This document shows positions 62,862-64,000 of a DNA stretch of 64,000 nt, piece after piece; the stretch's first letter is position 1; the number at the start of each line of letters is the position of its first letter. The translations under genes and the position numbers were made by a program. The notes under the pieces are model-generated. The model was not told the DNA's origin. It ran no database searches and saw only the letters and a program-made list of their open reading frames with translations. Origin of the DNA: Palaemon carinicauda (lineage: Eukaryota; Arthropoda; Malacostraca; Decapoda; Palaemonidae); contig NC_090739.1 in the NCBI RefSeq assembly GCF_036898095.1, forward strand, positions 117,502,997-117,566,996. The letters are read 5' to 3'.

Positions 62862-63754
62862 CGGTGAAAAAGCGTTTCGGGATTTCGAAAGCCAGTATAG
62901 ACTTCCTAGAGGAATATAAGTGCAAATCTACTAGAAGGCAATATGAGTCATCTTGGAGAAAATGGGTGGCCTTTGTCAAGGCGAAGAATCAGCAGGAGAT
63001 CTCGACAGACTTCTGCTTATCTTTCTTCATCCACCTCCAAGGTCAAGGATTGGCAGCTAACACGATTTCAGCGTGTAAGTCTGCTTTGACAAGACCCATT
63101 CTATATGCCTTCCAGGTCGACCTAGGTAACGAGTTCTTTAATAAAGTTCCGAAAGCCTGCGCTAGGCTGAGACCTTCAGCACCTCCAAAGGCCATTTCAT
63201 GGTCTTTAGACAAAGTTCTTCATTTCGCTTCTCTGTTGAGCAATGAAGAGTGTGCGTTAAAGGATTTGACACAAAAAGTTATTTTCCTATTTGCACTCGC
63301 TTCCGGGGCCAGGGTTAGTGAGATTGTAGCCCTCTCGAGAGAGGCAGGTCGTGTTCAGTTCCTGGATGGGGGAGAACTGAACCTGTTTCCGGATCCTACG
63401 TTTCTCGCCAAGAATGAGTTACCCACCAACAGGTGGGGTCCCTGGAGAATCTGCCCTCTGAAAGAAGATGCATCTCTATGTCCAGTAGAATGCCTAAAGG
63501 TCTATCTTCATAGAACTTCAGACTTCAAGGGTGGTCAACTATTCAGGGGAGAAACATCAGGCTCAAATTTATCTCTGAATCAACTCAGAGCGAAAATCAC
63601 ATATTTTATTCGCAGAGCGGATCCTGACAGTACACCCGCAGGTCACGATCCGAGGAAAGTTGCCTCATCCTTAAATTTCTTTAATTGTATGGATTTTGAA
63701 CATCTTCGTTCATACACTGGCTGGAAGTCTTCCAGAGTGTTCTTTCGCCACTAA
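62705..63754 (+). pseudogene. YR-F tyrosine recombinase, TAA at the nucleophile
   Basis: Overlaps the end of pol by up to 157 bp in another frame; real coding probably starts near 62830 (ENPDPAAHDFLSLAVKKRFG). Core-binding domain: STRRQYESSWRKWVAFVKA and HLQGQGLAANTISACKSAL. Catalytic domain: Arg in ASGARVSEIVALS (63311-63313), LCPVECLKVYL, HDPRKVASS with His 63644-63646 and Arg 63653-63655, then GWKSSRVFFRH and TAA at 63752-63754. The stop is exactly 36 codons after the His, the position of Tyr in YR-B and YR-D. Codons after the stop (AKQVEELKRSVVAVG) remain open, as expected if only the Tyr codon mutated. Confidence 0.88.
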
Positions 63755-64000
63755 GCGAAGCAAGTAGAGGAACTAAAGAGATCTGTGGTAGCAGTGGGTC
63801 GCGTCGTTAACCCTACTGTTTAACTCTGCGAGGAACAGTGGTTTTAATTGGGACGATTAATTCCAGGGTGAGTGTGTAGTTACATACTGTACTACAAACT
63901 AAGTGAGGGCACTGAGTTGCCCATGTAGACTGTTCCATTTCCAAAGGTGAACCTAGCATAAGTGCAGACATGTGTGCCGAGCGTTTCTAACGCTAATGTC
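63755..64000 (+). other. YR-F 3' region, cut by window end
   Basis: After the recombinase stop a short open continuation leads into non-coding sequence. No terminal repeat or hairpin appears before the edge; by analogy with YR-A and YR-D it should lie several hundred bases further on. Confidence 0.5.

Overview
This window looks like an arthropod nuclear genome, most likely a decapod crustacean. It shows no operons, no bacterial genes and no intact host gene. It is AT-rich non-coding DNA with very long AG/CT and TA microsatellites, packed with retroelements. Several dispersed repeats resemble ones I know from shrimp and other decapods; that is recognition from memory, not a search.

The main content is six partial or decayed copies of DIRS-like tyrosine-recombinase (YR) retrotransposons. 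I label them YR-A (about 0.78-5.58 kb, +), YR-B (about 21.85-27.14 kb, -), YR-C (28.6-28.87 plus about 34.65-35.93 kb, -, split by insertions), YR-D (35.93-42.16 kb, +), YR-E (52.66-53.46 kb, +, 5' end only) and YR-F (56.74 kb to the right edge, +, the best preserved). Where parts survive, the order is gag, reverse transcriptase (RT), RNase H, a DNA-adenine-methylase-like region, then YR. YR-A and YR-D keep the complementary 3' hairpin typical of the group. In all five copies that carry a YR C-terminus, at least one catalytic residue is destroyed. In YR-A and YR-F the nucleophile tyrosine codon itself is a stop.

Between 28.6 and 35.9 kb there is a nest. YR-C is split by a non-LTR retrotransposon (LINE). 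The LINE is split by an unclassified retroposon with an AAT-repeat tail. Inside that tail sits a Penelope-like element (PLE) made of a nearly full-length minus-strand copy and a 5'-truncated plus-strand copy, forming 1.6-kb inverted arms around a 1.14-kb centre. Both PLE copies encode RT plus a GIY-YIG endonuclease, and both are broken by stops and small frameshifts.

Other repeats are LINE 3' ends at 7.7-8.2 kb and 55.1-55.7 kb, two copies of a tRNA-derived SINE inside YR-B, a large fold-back element at 25 kb, paired dispersed repeats (10.4/13.9 kb, 29.2/53.6 kb, 43.1/48.3 kb), inverted repeats spanning 43.96-45.94 kb, and a 30-bp minisatellite at 47-48 kb. From 5.6 to 21.8 kb I see almost no coding signal apart from two very tentative terminal exons.

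The most unusual item is YR-F. Its gag appears to be split by a roughly 2-kb intron that contains five GCCGGCCGGC palindromes and a perfect 15-bp hairpin. YR-E preserves a homologous first exon. Both YR-E and YR-F begin directly after a long TA microsatellite with the same sequence.
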